Shown: positions 1-7,894 of the stretch, piece after piece | How positions within the stretch are numbered: the first letter of the stretch is position 1 | Layout: every line of letters starts with the position of its first letter | Source of the DNA: Nitrospirota bacterium | Lineage (GTDB): Bacteria; Nitrospirota; Nitrospiria; Nitrospirales; UBA8639 | Reading direction: 5' to 3' | NCBI GenBank assembly: GCA_020348185.1 | Contig: CP070743.1 | Coordinates: 2,171,849 to 2,190,841, forward strand | Length of the DNA: 18,993 nucleotides | Program-made: the position numbers and the translations under genes | The notes under the pieces: model-generated | The model's database searches: none | Told to the model about the DNA's origin: nothing | What the model saw: only the letters and a program-made list of their open reading frames with translations

Positions 1-807
1 GAGGACTTGGTTTTAGCCACCCTTCATGCGGTTCGGTCAAAATATCATATTGATCCCGATCGTGTTTTTCTCACCGGCATGTCCAATGGCGGAATTGGAG
101 CCTGGCTTATCGGTATGCATCACGCGCCGCTGTTTGCGGGGGTTGCCCCCATGGCAAGCGGAATTGATAAAGTCCTGTATCCGTTCTTGGATAATTTGAA
201 GCAGACTTCGGTCTATGTCATCCATGGACTTCATGATCAAGTGATGCCTGTGTGGTTAAGTCGGGAGCTCGTTAAGGAAATGAAGAAAAGAAAAATTAAA
301 TATGTCTATCGAGAGCATCATATGAGTCATCCACATGCGGGGGGACATTTCTTTCCCCGAGAAGAATTGCCTGGCCTAGTGGAATGGTTTGATCAACAGC
401 GTCGGAATCCTTTGCCCCAAGAATTGACCGTCGTGAGGGATGCCACCCATTTGGAAAGCTTCCTTTGGGTTCGCATTGATGCAACGGATCGCATCGCGGC
501 ATTTACAGAGGATTTAATTGACAGCCAGGATGAGTACATAAAGAAAGGTCGATATGCGTATTTGCATGCTGAGATCATCGGTCCGAATCATATTGTCGTA
601 CGAACGGATCTTGTCAGACGATATAGTGTGTTTTTAAATACCAACTTGGTCGATTTGGCTACCCCCATCACGATTGAAACCAATGGAAAGATTTCCTATC
701 GTCAAAAAGTTCAACCTGATCTCACCACGCTCCTTCAGCAAGCTCGGCTTCGCCAGGACCCTAAGCAACTATTCCCTGTTCAGATCGTGATTCCGGTCAT
801 GCCGTAA
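1..807 (+). CDS. Alpha/beta-hydrolase, PHB depolymerase/esterase type (5' end missing)
   Basis: This frame is open from the first base, so the gene begins upstream of the window and only its C-terminal part, about 268 codons, is present. A TTG at position 7 could be read as a start but lies inside the fold. The nucleophile elbow Gly-Met-Ser-Asn-Gly is visible near the beginning. It is followed by a His-Gly-x-x-Asp segment (HGLHDQVMPV) that probably carries the acid residue, and by a His-rich stretch (HMSHPHAGGHF) that probably carries the catalytic His. This order is typical of serine esterases of the polyhydroxybutyrate depolymerase, feruloyl esterase and dienelactone-hydrolase-like group. 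The last 130 residues form a beta-rich tail seen in some of these proteins. The substrate cannot be told. The signal peptide, if there is one, would lie upstream. The downstream neighbour is convergent and unrelated. Confidence 0.8.
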   Translation, partial: EDLVLATLHAVRSKYHIDPDRVFLTGMSNGGIGAWLIGMHHAPLFAGVAPMASGIDKVLYPFLDNLKQTSVYVIHGLHDQVMPVWLSRELVKEMKKRKIKYVYREHHMSHPHAGGHFFPREELPGLVEWFDQQRRNPLPQELTVVRDATHLESFLWVRIDATDRIAAFTEDLIDSQDEYIKKGRYAYLHAEIIGPNHIVVRTDLVRRYSVFLNTNLVDLATPITIETNGKISYRQKVQPDLTTLLQQARLRQDPKQLFPVQIVIPVMP

Positions 808-913
808 ATTCCTTCTTTGGACGCAGGGGGAATTCCCATGTCCACATTCCGACACGTTCAGTACTCAACCAAGAGAGGTGAACTAAATCATTGGGCGGAA
901 AGGTGATGTGAGC

Positions 914-1465
914 TTATGACTTGGGGTCAATGGGATTGTCCACCTGTCCCAACATGCTTTCGATCCGGTCAGCTATTATTTGATGGCCTTCATCATTGGG
1001 ATGAAGGGGGTCAGTCATTAAACCAGGTTCATCTAGAATGTCTTCTAGAATGTTGGGAATACATGGGATCCCTTTTTCTTCAGCAAGAGAGTGAAACTTT
1101 CCTTCAAAGGCATCGACGAGGATCCCTCCGCGGATTCCAAGCAACAGGACACCGATTTCCTGGATTTGGATTCTATCGATCATATAACTGAGATTGAGGA
1201 ACGTCTCCTTCTTGGGTATTCTAAACAGAATGTCATTCCCTCCGAGCAACAGAATCGTTAAGCGGGGGTGATAATGAATGACGTCCTTCTCAAGTCGGCT
1301 CAAAGCAGAACGAGTGGTGTCGTGCTTTCGGCCTTTGTTGAGTATGGGACTGTGATAGCGAGCAGAAAGAAGCGAAACCCAATCGCGGTTTTTCGAGGCG
1401 CCGAGACCCTCAACCAGACTATCCCCAAATGCGATGATTGGACGATGTTGGCGGGAAAGGGGCAT
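914..1465 (-). CDS. SGNH/GDSL-family esterase or lysophospholipase-like hydrolase
   Basis: The protein has 183 residues and the block structure of SGNH hydrolases. Block I is FGDSLVEG, with the nucleophile Ser16. Block II keeps a Gly near residue 45 (NKGRKHDTT). Block III is GGND at about 75-78. Block V is DPLHPND, with Asp152 and His155 completing the triad. The size and block spacing resemble TesA/arylesterase-like members, which cleave acyl esters or thioesters. No signal peptide is evident, so it may act in the cytoplasm, unlike periplasmic TesA. The ATG has no strong Shine-Dalgarno sequence, so the start is less certain than the family. It is divergent from the secreted DUF2780 gene, with about 94 bp between them. 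Confidence 0.85.
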   Translation of the reverse strand: MPLSRQHRPIIAFGDSLVEGLGASKNRDWVSLLSARYHSPILNKGRKHDTTRSALSRLEKDVIHYHPRLTILLLGGNDILFRIPKKETFLNLSYMIDRIQIQEIGVLLLGIRGGILVDAFEGKFHSLAEEKGIPCIPNILEDILDEPGLMTDPLHPNDEGHQIIADRIESMLGQVDNPIDPKS

Positions 1466-1559
1466 CGGGGGTATATAAGAAATTGTTAACTCTTCGAAGG
1501 GAGGCCGTTGTTTTTTAATACTAATTCATAATCTTCGTGTGGGCAAAAAGGAGGGTAGG

Positions 1560-2036
1560 ATGAGAAAACAACATCGTAGTCCTTTTATTATCATTGTGTT
1601 GAACATCAGTTTGGGACTGAGTCCCTTCGCGATTTCCGCTCAAGATGTCAGTCTGGTCGACCTGTTAATGCAACAACTTGGGGTCACCAAACCGCAAGCT
1701 CAGGGTGGAGCTGGGGCCCTTTTCAATTCAGCTAAGCAAACCCTCAGTCCCCAGGAGTTTGACCAGGTCGCCGCGACAGTTCCCGAAATGGATTCTCTGA
1801 TGGAGGCGGCACCTAAACCCAGTGGGACCTTAAACGATATGATGGGGCAGGGATCCTCTCTGTTTGGTGGGGAGGCCAACAAACAACTGGGAGGCGTCAT
1901 GGATTTGGCTAGTTCCTTTTCTGAACTGGGGTTATCACCAGAAATGGTGAATAAATTTGTCCCCGTGGTACTCGACTATGTTGAAGCCCAGGGAGGGGAG
2001 ACCGTCAGAAATCTCCTGGCGAGCGCATTGCTTTAA
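1560..2036 (+). CDS. Secreted DUF2780-family protein
   Basis: The ATG at 1560 is preferred over an upstream in-frame GTG at 1539 because AAGGAGGG (1548-1555) lies just upstream of it. That start also opens a clean signal peptide: a basic n-region (MRKQHR), a hydrophobic stretch (FIIIVLNISLGL), and likely cleavage after AISA. The mature protein of about 130 residues is rich in Gly, Leu and Gln. It has the layout of DUF2780 (VcgC/VcgE-like): an early 'LMQQLGVTKPQAQGGAGAL' segment, then a helical C-terminus ending in 'ETVRNLLASALL'. The molecular role of the family is unknown. It is likely exported to the periplasm. It converges with the next gene, leaving only 16 bp between stop codons. Confidence 0.75.
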   Translation: MRKQHRSPFIIIVLNISLGLSPFAISAQDVSLVDLLMQQLGVTKPQAQGGAGALFNSAKQTLSPQEFDQVAATVPEMDSLMEAAPKPSGTLNDMMGQGSSLFGGEANKQLGGVMDLASSFSELGLSPEMVNKFVPVVLDYVEAQGGETVRNLLASALL

Positions 2037-2052
2037 AAAAGCTTCGAGATGC

Positions 2053-2562
2053 CTACCAACGAAATCGTAAGAAGGCCCCGCTGTGGTCGGGAGCGGTACG
2101 AGGATTTCCGAAATACTGAGAGTCGTCTTGAGGAGTCCAGTTCGGGTAAGGCCCCTCTCTGGGAAGTATTCGATTAAGGGAGTGCAGATTATGGGACTCG
2201 AAACCGAGATCAACGCCGGGGATTTTTCCTCCTGGCTCATATTTTAATCCAAGTCCTTGCCGATTCTTATCCAGGAAAAACCCCAATGCATTCTGATTCC
2301 CGGGAGAGAGATTGGGTGTTTTATGCGAAAGGGATGGTGATTGGCGAAGGTCATATTCTAGTGGTTCTACTTGCGAAAATTCTTGTAAGGGAGCTGGCCT
2401 TGGCAAATCATGTTGAACCAGGATGGCATCGGCCCAAGTTTGAGTTGGCACAAAAATTAATGGCAGCAGAAACATGGCTAGCGTGTATAGGCTAGCTACC
2501 TTGCGATCCTGCTTCTGATCCCTCCTGGAAATTGGAGGATGTTTCATAAACCACATAGACAT
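2053..2562 (-). CDS. Hypothetical secreted protein
   Basis: This 169-residue product is not recognised. It begins with an unusually long basic n-region (about 24 residues including RRDQKQDRK), then a hydrophobic segment (LYTLAMFLLPLIFV) and a likely signal-peptidase site around QTWADA. The mature part is polar, rich in Pro, Leu, Asn and Gly. It ends in a short aromatic/basic tail (AFLRFRW) with a C-terminal Trp, which could suit an outer-membrane or surface protein, but there is no beta-barrel pattern long enough to claim that. The start is uncertain: two further in-frame ATGs lie within the first six codons and none has a good ribosome binding site. A strong hairpin upstream separates it from the YtxH gene, so it probably has its own promoter. 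Confidence 0.6.
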   Translation of the reverse strand: MSMWFMKHPPISRRDQKQDRKVASLYTLAMFLLPLIFVPTQTWADAILVQHDLPRPAPLQEFSQVEPLEYDLRQSPSLSHKTPNLSPGNQNALGFFLDKNRQGLGLKYEPGGKIPGVDLGFESHNLHSLNRILPREGPYPNWTPQDDSQYFGNPRTAPDHSGAFLRFRW

Positions 2563-2606
2563 GATTCCGGTATACGTTATTTAGAATTGTTGATAACCTT
2601 GGCAGA

Positions 2607-2637
2607 CTCGGCACAGGGGGAAAACCCCCGTGCCGAG
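2607..2637 (-). terminator. Strong GC-rich hairpin between two minus-strand genes
   Basis: An 8-bp stem (CTCGGCAC with GTGCCGAG) is continued, after one bulged A, by a G5/C5 stem closed by an AAAA loop. It lies 23 bp downstream of the stop of the minus-strand YtxH gene and upstream of the next minus-strand gene, so it is positioned as a terminator. There is no long U tract on either side, so termination may be inefficient or the structure may act in mRNA 3'-end stability. Confidence 0.6.
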
Positions 2638-2659
2638 CCTTTGCACTAAGACCTAGAAT

Positions 2660-2977
2660 TTACGATACCATAGAAGTTCTTCGTTTGGAATGGTGATTCA
2701 GCCAACCTGGGCTCAAACGAAAATTGGCCATCACTCGTTTCCCGGGCTGAATGCGGCAAGAGGATGAAATCCTATTGAAAAGGCGTGTGACTGAACGTGT
2801 AGCCTCGGTCCTTTTCTCATCAAGATGTTCACCAGCGTCTTCGACGAAATCTTTTATTTTTCGGCGAGTTCGCTCGCCAGAGCGGGGGGCAAACAACACA
2901 CCCGTCCCCAGTCCAATCACGGCTCCAGCACAAAGGGAAATCCCTGCCAGCATCGTAGTTGAGGATTGAGATTTCAT
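2660..2977 (-). CDS. YtxH-domain membrane-anchored small protein
   Basis: The chosen ATG at 2977 follows an AGAAGGAGGC ribosome binding site (2981-2990). A longer reading from 3019 would add 14 residues with no such site. The 105-residue product has a Gly/Ala-rich transmembrane helix (about residues 9-30, MLAGISLCAGAVIGLGTGVLF) followed directly by APRSGERTRRKIKDFVEDA. This is the hallmark of the YtxH family, in which a glycine-zipper helix is followed by a charged amphipathic helix with the 'APxSGxxTR' turn. A basic tail of about 40 residues follows. YtxH proteins are often stress-associated membrane proteins of unknown mechanism. Upstream lies the AT-rich intergenic island. Confidence 0.8.
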   Translation of the reverse strand: MKSQSSTTMLAGISLCAGAVIGLGTGVLFAPRSGERTRRKIKDFVEDAGEHLDEKRTEATRSVTRLFNRISSSCRIQPGKRVMANFRLSPGWLNHHSKRRTSMVS

Positions 2978-3019
2978 AAAGCCTCCTTCTTTTGGTGGGT
3001 TATTATAGTGACCTACCAT

Positions 3020-3475
3020 GATTATATTGTCAGAGAACTTTTTATGAACCTTTCGACCTTCCGGAGCCGGATCAAATTGAAGTTTTTCTGACCAGGCAAT
3101 CAGTTACTGGGTAAAACGTAATAATTTGTTCTCTTCAAACTAATTATTATCATAGCAGGTTATTAGAAAAATGAACTCATAAAAAATTTAAAGTTTAATA
3201 ATATTAAATTGTCAATGTTTGACTAATGGTTTATAGATTTATTCAAATTATTTAGAAAAATGTTAAAATTATAAGAATTAATGAATAACATAGGTTATAA
3301 CATAAAAATTAATATTTTAATAAATTATACCTTTAGTCAAAAATTGTCAATTAGAAATTTTTTATTAGTATCTTATCTTTTAAAACCAACAATATAGCCC
3401 AGTAAAAACGGTAAGTTCTATCCACGATAATTCGTGGCTAGAGGGAAACAGGGTTTCTAAAAAAACCACCTAAAA
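3020..3475. other. AT-rich intergenic island before cobQ
   Basis: No gene is seen in this 456-bp gap between the divergent YtxH gene and cobQ. From about 3110 to 3400 the base composition falls to a strong A+T excess compared with both sides. It holds a 23-bp imperfect inverted repeat (listed separately). Near the cobQ start there are two small hairpins: CCACGA/TCGTGG at 3422-3437 and GAAAC/GTTTC at 3445-3457. I see no riboswitch consensus here. It is the likely site of promoters for both flanking genes. Confidence 0.6.
3207..3352. repeat. Imperfect inverted repeat, 23-bp core arms about 100 bp apart
   Basis: The segment 3207-3229 matches the reverse complement of 3330-3352 at 20 of 23 positions. 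With one small gap the similarity continues inwards for roughly 20 more A/T-rich bases. The arms share the string TTTGACTAA. The layout could be a degenerate MITE-like element or a regulatory/structural palindrome. No clear target-site duplication was seen. Confidence 0.55.
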
Positions 3476-5044
3476 ATGACCAAAGACCGGATGAGTCGCG
3501 CTCTTGCAATATTCGGTACGGGGTCTGACGTTGGAAAGAGCCTGATCACGGCAGGATTTGGTCGATTATTATTCCGTGCGGGTATTCGCGTTGCCCCGTT
3601 TAAAGCCCAAAATATGTCATTGAACTCTTATGTGACCTTTCACGGTGGAGAGATGGGGCGTGCCCAGGTTCTTCAAGCGCAAGCCTGTGGTTTAGCTCCC
3701 CATGTGGATATGAATCCGGTCCTTTTGAAACCTGAAGCCGATAACAAATCCCAAATCATTGTCCAAGGAAAAGTCTGGGCCAGTCAGCAGGCTCGTGAGT
3801 ATTTTGACTACAGGGATGAGCTTTTCGAACATGTGAAAAACAGTTACGAACGTTTGTCGAAGCAATATGAGGTGATTCTGATTGAAGGGGCTGGCAGTGC
3901 CGCTGAATTGAATTTGCGAGATCGCGATATCGTAAATTGGTCAGTGGCACACATGGCTGAAGCTGCAGTTATCCTAGTGGCTGATATTGATCGAGGCGGC
4001 ATATTTGCCCAGGTTATTGGGACGTTGCAGTTGCTGGAGCCAGAAGAGCGCGAGCGAGTGGTTGGAGTTGTCATTAATAAATTCCGTGGGGATATCAATC
4101 TGTTTCAAGATGGTATTGGGATTATTGAGGCGCGGACGGGTGTGCCCGTGCTTGGAGTCATTCCTTACCTCCGAAATCTCGATCTAGATCAGGAAGATAG
4201 TGTTGAGGTTGAAAGGTTTCGATGTACTCCGTTTGCCGCCGATAAGATTAATATCGCCATTATCCTGTTGCCACACATGAGCAATTTCACAGATTTCAAT
4301 CAAATACAGGCAGAATCAGATGTCGCTTTGAGATATGTGACCAATCCGCATGAACTCCATGGTGCCGACGTTGTGGTTCTTCCAGGAAGTAAAACCACGA
4401 TTGAGGATTTAGAGTATTTGAAAAGAGAGGGATTTAGAGAGGGTATTGTCAATCACGTCAGGCGCGGTGGTGAATTGGTCGGTATTTGTGGGGGATTTCA
4501 AATGTTGGGGCGAGAAGTCACTGATCCATATGGAGTAGAAACCGGCGGAAAGGGAAAGGGTTTGGAATTATTGAATGTCACCACCACGCTTGTGGCGGAT
4601 AAAAAAACCGTCCAAGTGTATGCTCACCCCTTGCAACCGGGAATTCCCTCTGACTGTGTGGTGGAGGGGTATGAGATTCATATGGGTGTAACACAGGGAG
4701 AAGATACCCGACCGTGTTTTCGAGCCATTCCCCATATGGAAAACCTTACGTTTAACCTCCCTTCCCAAAAACAAACTGAGGGAGATGGACAATTCGATGG
4801 TGCAATGAGCGAAGATGGACTAGTCTGGGGAACATATATTCACGGGGTATTTGATCAACCTCTATTTCGCCGGCAATGGTTGAATCGGATCCGTCAACGG
4901 AAAGGCCTATCTCTGGTTGAAATGGAGGTATCCAAGGCTGTCTCCGCCAAAGTAGCTGGAGCGCTCGACCGTTGGGCAGATCATGTAAAGGAACATGTTA
5001 ATGTGGATAAGCTTTTTTCTGTATTAGGAAGTCAGAATTGCTGA
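3476..5044 (+). CDS. cobQ: Cobyric acid synthase CobQ/CbiP
   Basis: The enzyme amidates side chains b, d, e and g of adenosylcobyrinate a,c-diamide, using ATP and glutamine, to give adenosylcobyric acid. The N-terminal dethiobiotin-synthetase-like domain carries the P-loop variant GTGSDVGKS (residues 14-22) and the CobQ signature FKAQNMSLNS at about 42-51. The C-terminal class-I glutamine amidotransferase domain has GICGGFQMLG, with nucleophile Cys338, and YIHGVFD, with His456. At 522 residues it is slightly longer than usual; a segment around 430-445 is the likely extra. The ATG at 3476 lacks a Shine-Dalgarno sequence. Met6, just before SRALAIFGTGSDVGK, fits the family N-terminus about as well. 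The gene stands apart from the main cob cluster, with two unrelated genes between, and has its own AT-rich upstream region. Confidence 0.96.
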   Translation: MTKDRMSRALAIFGTGSDVGKSLITAGFGRLLFRAGIRVAPFKAQNMSLNSYVTFHGGEMGRAQVLQAQACGLAPHVDMNPVLLKPEADNKSQIIVQGKVWASQQAREYFDYRDELFEHVKNSYERLSKQYEVILIEGAGSAAELNLRDRDIVNWSVAHMAEAAVILVADIDRGGIFAQVIGTLQLLEPEERERVVGVVINKFRGDINLFQDGIGIIEARTGVPVLGVIPYLRNLDLDQEDSVEVERFRCTPFAADKINIAIILLPHMSNFTDFNQIQAESDVALRYVTNPHELHGADVVVLPGSKTTIEDLEYLKREGFREGIVNHVRRGGELVGICGGFQMLGREVTDPYGVETGGKGKGLELLNVTTTLVADKKTVQVYAHPLQPGIPSDCVVEGYEIHMGVTQGEDTRPCFRAIPHMENLTFNLPSQKQTEGDGQFDGAMSEDGLVWGTYIHGVFDQPLFRRQWLNRIRQRKGLSLVEMEVSKAVSAKVAGALDRWADHVKEHVNVDKLFSVLGSQNC

Positions 5045-5316
5045 CCCACCTACTTGACCGAACACGTCACAAAATAGTCAATTTTTGAGAAACCCTACGC
5101 ATGTGGTCGTCTTTTTTCCCTTTTTTAGGGCCCACAAAAGTGCCACCCTGCTAATTTGTTCAAAAATCTATTGATTTATCCCTCCCAAAGGCCTCAAAAT
5201 AGGGGATAATAGATGAGAAAGATCCTGTCTTCCTCCTGATTTATTCGGGTTGGGGGGTAGGTCGTGGTGGAGGGTGACCGGGAATCGATTTTGAAAAGAG
5301 GGAAGGAGTGGAGGTA
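5045..5316. other. Intergenic region downstream of cobQ
   Basis: No gene is evident in these 272 bp. An imperfect inverted repeat (arms 5166-5182 and 5201-5214, with a 4-nt bulge in the left arm) could form a hairpin, but it has no T tract and is not convincing as an intrinsic terminator. The last 16 bases contain the GGAAGGAG/GAGG ribosome binding region of the next gene. Confidence 0.4.
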
Positions 5317-6162
5317 ATGAAGGGGCAAGTTCCCGTCAGGCGAATTTTTCTGGCGGGTGTATTCTTTATAATAGGGAATTCTTTTGCCTTCGCCTCTGCT
5401 TCGGCACCAATCAATGTGGCGGTACATGAGGACCGCGTAAGTGCAACATTGCACAATGCCTCTCTGGAGCGGGTACTCGCCGCCTTAGGCCAACCTCTTG
5501 GTTTCACGGCCCACCTCGATCCCACCCTTTCATCCAACATCGTGACAGAGACTTTTAATGATGTTCCAGCCGATAGGGTGCTTGACCGGTTGCTCAGGGG
5601 TATGAATTACGCCTTAGCGGGCTCCTCGCTCTATGTGTGGCCACGGGATGCGAATTCGGCCTCCCCTGCGACTAACCCCGAGGAATGGACTGTCGTGGAG
5701 TCCAAAGAAACACCCCAAGAAGAGGACTCTGAAAACTATCCAACTATAGAGACATGGCAGGCTGATTTTGAAAATTCCTCCGATCCCGAGGCCCGATTAG
5801 AGGCCTTAGAGGATATCCTGGCACATAGTTGGGAAGAGGGGGAAGAAGATATCATTCCCACTTTGGTGACCGCCCTCCAGGATGATGAGCCGGACGTGCG
5901 CACGCTCGCATTGGAAGGATTATATGGGATCGAACATCCAGAAGCCGAGGACTCCATCCGCGATGCCGTTGTGAAAATGGCCGAATCCGATCCTCTGCCC
6001 GAGCACCGGGTTCAAGCTCTGGTGTGGCTCACCGAACGAAATCCGCAAGACGCCAAAGTTTTGCTCGAGTACACGTTGACCGATTCAGATCCCGACATTC
6101 GTGCCTTTGCGGCCGGCTTACTGGAAGAATTTCAAGCGTTTATCCCCGAAAAGGAAGATTAA
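5317..6162 (+). CDS. Secreted STN-domain protein with HEAT repeats
   Basis: ATG 5317 is chosen over the in-frame GTG at 5308 because the purine-rich ribosome binding site GGAAGGAG (5301-5308) precedes it at a normal distance. The 281-residue product opens with a signal peptide (basic VRR, hydrophobic IFLAGVFFIIG, cleavage near AFASASA). Residues of about 30-105 look like an STN domain (secretin and TonB-receptor N-terminal short domain): 'VSATLHNASLERVLAALGQPLG...' and 'VPADRVLDRLLRGMNYALAGSSLYVW'. After an acidic linker, from about residue 145 to the end, there are two to three HEAT-like helical repeats ('EARLEALEDIL', 'EPDVRTLALEGLYG', 'DPDIRAFAAGLLEEF'). It has no secretin pore or TonB barrel, so it is a free periplasmic protein that may bind a partner in a trans-envelope system. 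The function is unknown. Confidence 0.75.
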   Translation: MKGQVPVRRIFLAGVFFIIGNSFAFASASAPINVAVHEDRVSATLHNASLERVLAALGQPLGFTAHLDPTLSSNIVTETFNDVPADRVLDRLLRGMNYALAGSSLYVWPRDANSASPATNPEEWTVVESKETPQEEDSENYPTIETWQADFENSSDPEARLEALEDILAHSWEEGEEDIIPTLVTALQDDEPDVRTLALEGLYGIEHPEAEDSIRDAVVKMAESDPLPEHRVQALVWLTERNPQDAKVLLEYTLTDSDPDIRAFAAGLLEEFQAFIPEKED

Positions 6163-6262
6163 AAATTTTAAAGGTAGGAAAAATGGAGGCGGAAGTCTTT
6201 ATTTGACGGTTCCACTCATGTGATGATGTTTTACCTCTCTGGCCTAATTTGTTTCATGAGCT

Positions 6263-7429
6263 TCACCTTTCGAATTTTTTAGGTTTTATGCGCCTCCAAC
6301 CACCATGTTGCTTGCCCAAGAAATTATCCCTGGCCTGCACTCCGATATTGGGATGATCGGTAAAAAACCCATCAACGCCTGCCTGTAAAAAGATTTCCAT
6401 TTCGTTTTCGGAATTTCCTAATGCCAGTGGGTCGTGTCCTTTTTTGAAATTGGCCGGGAGGAAATAATTTTCTGCACGGAATGTATATGGGTGGACTTTC
6501 AACCCTACAGCATGAGCCTGCTGAACAAATTTGGTAGCGTGGGAAAGTGAGAGGTTGTCCGCATGATCTTTTGGAATGAGAAAGTGATATTTCTCTGGCG
6601 CAACCCCGTCAGCGTAAACAGCGATGTCCGCCAACCCGGTCCGTGTGGACATTTGAGCATAGGTTAAGGACCCGCCCGCCTGTTGGACGTCATAAGGTTG
6701 TCCTCCCGTTCCAAGCAATTGGATCAAGGGGATGGTTGTCATAGTGCGTAAATCCTTTAAGTTGCTGACCTCGAAAGACTGGATATACACCCTGGCTTGT
6801 TGAGTCTCATACCCATTTGCTCTGAGGAGTTGAACGAGTGGTTCCTCTATTGAAAGGTGGAGATGATCAAAATAGGTTGGATGTTTAATTTCGGGATATA
6901 TGCCTATAGGGTGCCCCGTAAATTTTTCCATGTTCTTCGCCAACTCGATCACTTCTTGAAGAGTGGGAATTTCGAATTGCCCATTAAATTTTGCGTTCTC
7001 GGGGCGGACCTGCGGAATCCGCTCGATAGCCCGCAGGGTTTTGATTTCGGCCAATGTGAAATCTTCAGAAAACCACCCCGTGATGGCTTCTCCATCCACT
7101 GTTTTCGTTCTCTTTCGTGACGAAAATTCTGCGCGATCCGCAACGTCAGTGGTGAGATTCAACACATTATCGTGACGTACAATCAGATGGCGATCTTTGG
7201 TTATCACCACATCCGGTTCGATAAAATCGGCCCCGTGCAAGATGGCGATGCTATATGCCGCCAGAGTGTGCTCAGGAAGATATCCACTGGCTCCTCGATG
7301 GGCAATGACGATGGGATGAGAAGTCTCCGGAGCCGGGTTTTTCGATTGGACATCTGTACTCGGAAATGAGCTGGTTAGGAAAAGAAAGGTCAGTACTATG
7401 GCGATGAGGTGTTTGTTAGGTCGATCCAC
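6263..7429 (-). CDS. glpQ: Periplasmic glycerophosphodiester phosphodiesterase, GlpQ type
   Basis: GlpQ hydrolyses glycerophosphodiesters to glycerol-3-phosphate and an alcohol. The sequence follows the GlpQ pattern closely: HRGASGYLPEHTLAAY (catalytic His44 and Arg45 in this numbering), then FIEPDVVITKD (metal-binding Glu71 and Asp73), then VRHDN (second catalytic His86). Later come GIYPEIKHP and a C-terminal GVDGFFTDHP. A GTG start at 7429 is preferred because it gives a standard signal peptide (MDRPNKH, then a hydrophobic LIAIVLTFLFL). The open frame extends to a TTG at 7486 directly after a stop codon, which would give an unusually long n-region. Neither start has a clear ribosome binding site. 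The gene is divergent from the cobalamin leader, so the 240 bp between may hold promoters for both. Confidence 0.9.
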   Translation of the reverse strand: MDRPNKHLIAIVLTFLFLTSSFPSTDVQSKNPAPETSHPIVIAHRGASGYLPEHTLAAYSIAILHGADFIEPDVVITKDRHLIVRHDNVLNLTTDVADRAEFSSRKRTKTVDGEAITGWFSEDFTLAEIKTLRAIERIPQVRPENAKFNGQFEIPTLQEVIELAKNMEKFTGHPIGIYPEIKHPTYFDHLHLSIEEPLVQLLRANGYETQQARVYIQSFEVSNLKDLRTMTTIPLIQLLGTGGQPYDVQQAGGSLTYAQMSTRTGLADIAVYADGVAPEKYHFLIPKDHADNLSLSHATKFVQQAHAVGLKVHPYTFRAENYFLPANFKKGHDPLALGNSENEMEIFLQAGVDGFFTDHPNIGVQARDNFLGKQHGGWRRIKPKKFER

Positions 7430-7668
7430 GGTGTTTTCCGGTTTCTTAAGTCGGGCAGATAAAAGAAAAACGGGGGTGGTCCCCAATTATGTATGTAGGC
7501 ACCCGGTAACCACCTTTTTCCTGTTCCTTTAACCCTTAAATGAATGTGCGTCTAAACTGGCAGGCTATCCTTGGGATGTCAAGACACATGCGCTGGTTTG
7601 ATGTTCATGATAAGAGTTTTTCATAATCCTTGCATCCCTTTCCTCAAGGGATGCCGGTGTCGCTTGAG

Positions 7669-7698
7669 TTGACAATCGCTTGATTCCTCACCTACATT
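7669..7698 (+). promoter_or_regulatory. Candidate sigma-70-type promoter of the btu/cob leader
   Basis: A perfect -35 hexamer TTGACA (7669-7674) is followed after 18 bp by TACATT (7693-7698), a four-of-six match to the -10 consensus. Transcription would begin around 7705, a few bases before the P1 stem of the riboswitch, which is the expected geometry. A perfect 9-bp inverted repeat (7632-7640 with 7646-7654) lies just upstream and could be an operator, but no regulator is evident. Confidence 0.55.
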
Positions 7699-7714
7699 CG
7701 TTACGAAAAGCAAG

Positions 7715-7891
7715 GAATTGGATGAAGGGAAGCGGGTGTAATTCCCGCGTGGTCCCGCCGCTGTGACTGGTGACGAACCCTGCATGAGCCACTGTCCGAT
7801 AAATCCTTTTCAGTTCGGATGGGAAGGCGTGGGAAGTAGGCGGCTCTTTTCTATGAGCTAAGATCCAGGAGCCAGAATACCTCTCCGATTC
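7715..7891 (+). promoter_or_regulatory. Cobalamin riboswitch
   Basis: The conserved elements of the adenosylcobalamin aptamer occur in order. There is a GGGAAGCGGGTG start (7727-7738), CCCGCCGCTGTGA (7754-7766), the signature GCCACTG (7788-7794), GGGAAGGCG (7821-7829), and a B12-box-like ATCCAGGAGCC (7863-7873). A closing P1 stem can be drawn between GAATTGG (7715-7721) and CCGATTC (7885-7891), with one G-U pair. It sits on the + strand ahead of btuF. Binding of cobalamin would be expected to switch the btu/cob cluster off. A terminator lies downstream at 7948-7981. Confidence 0.9.
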
Positions 7892-7894
7892 AAG

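Noticed and set aside
916..1191. Plus-strand open frame of 91 codons
   Set aside because: It is antisense to the SGNH hydrolase, whose catalytic blocks are all present.
3422..3475. Possible small riboswitch (preQ1-like or cyclic-di-GMP-like) just before cobQ
   Set aside because: Two short hairpins and an A-rich tail are present, but the conserved bases of these aptamers do not line up.
5166..5214. Imperfect hairpin as a cobQ terminator
   Set aside because: It is more than 120 bp past the stop, has a 4-nt bulge and no T tract.
7632..7654. Perfect 9-bp inverted repeat as a terminator
   Set aside because: It has no T run and lies upstream of both divergent genes; at best it is an operator candidate.
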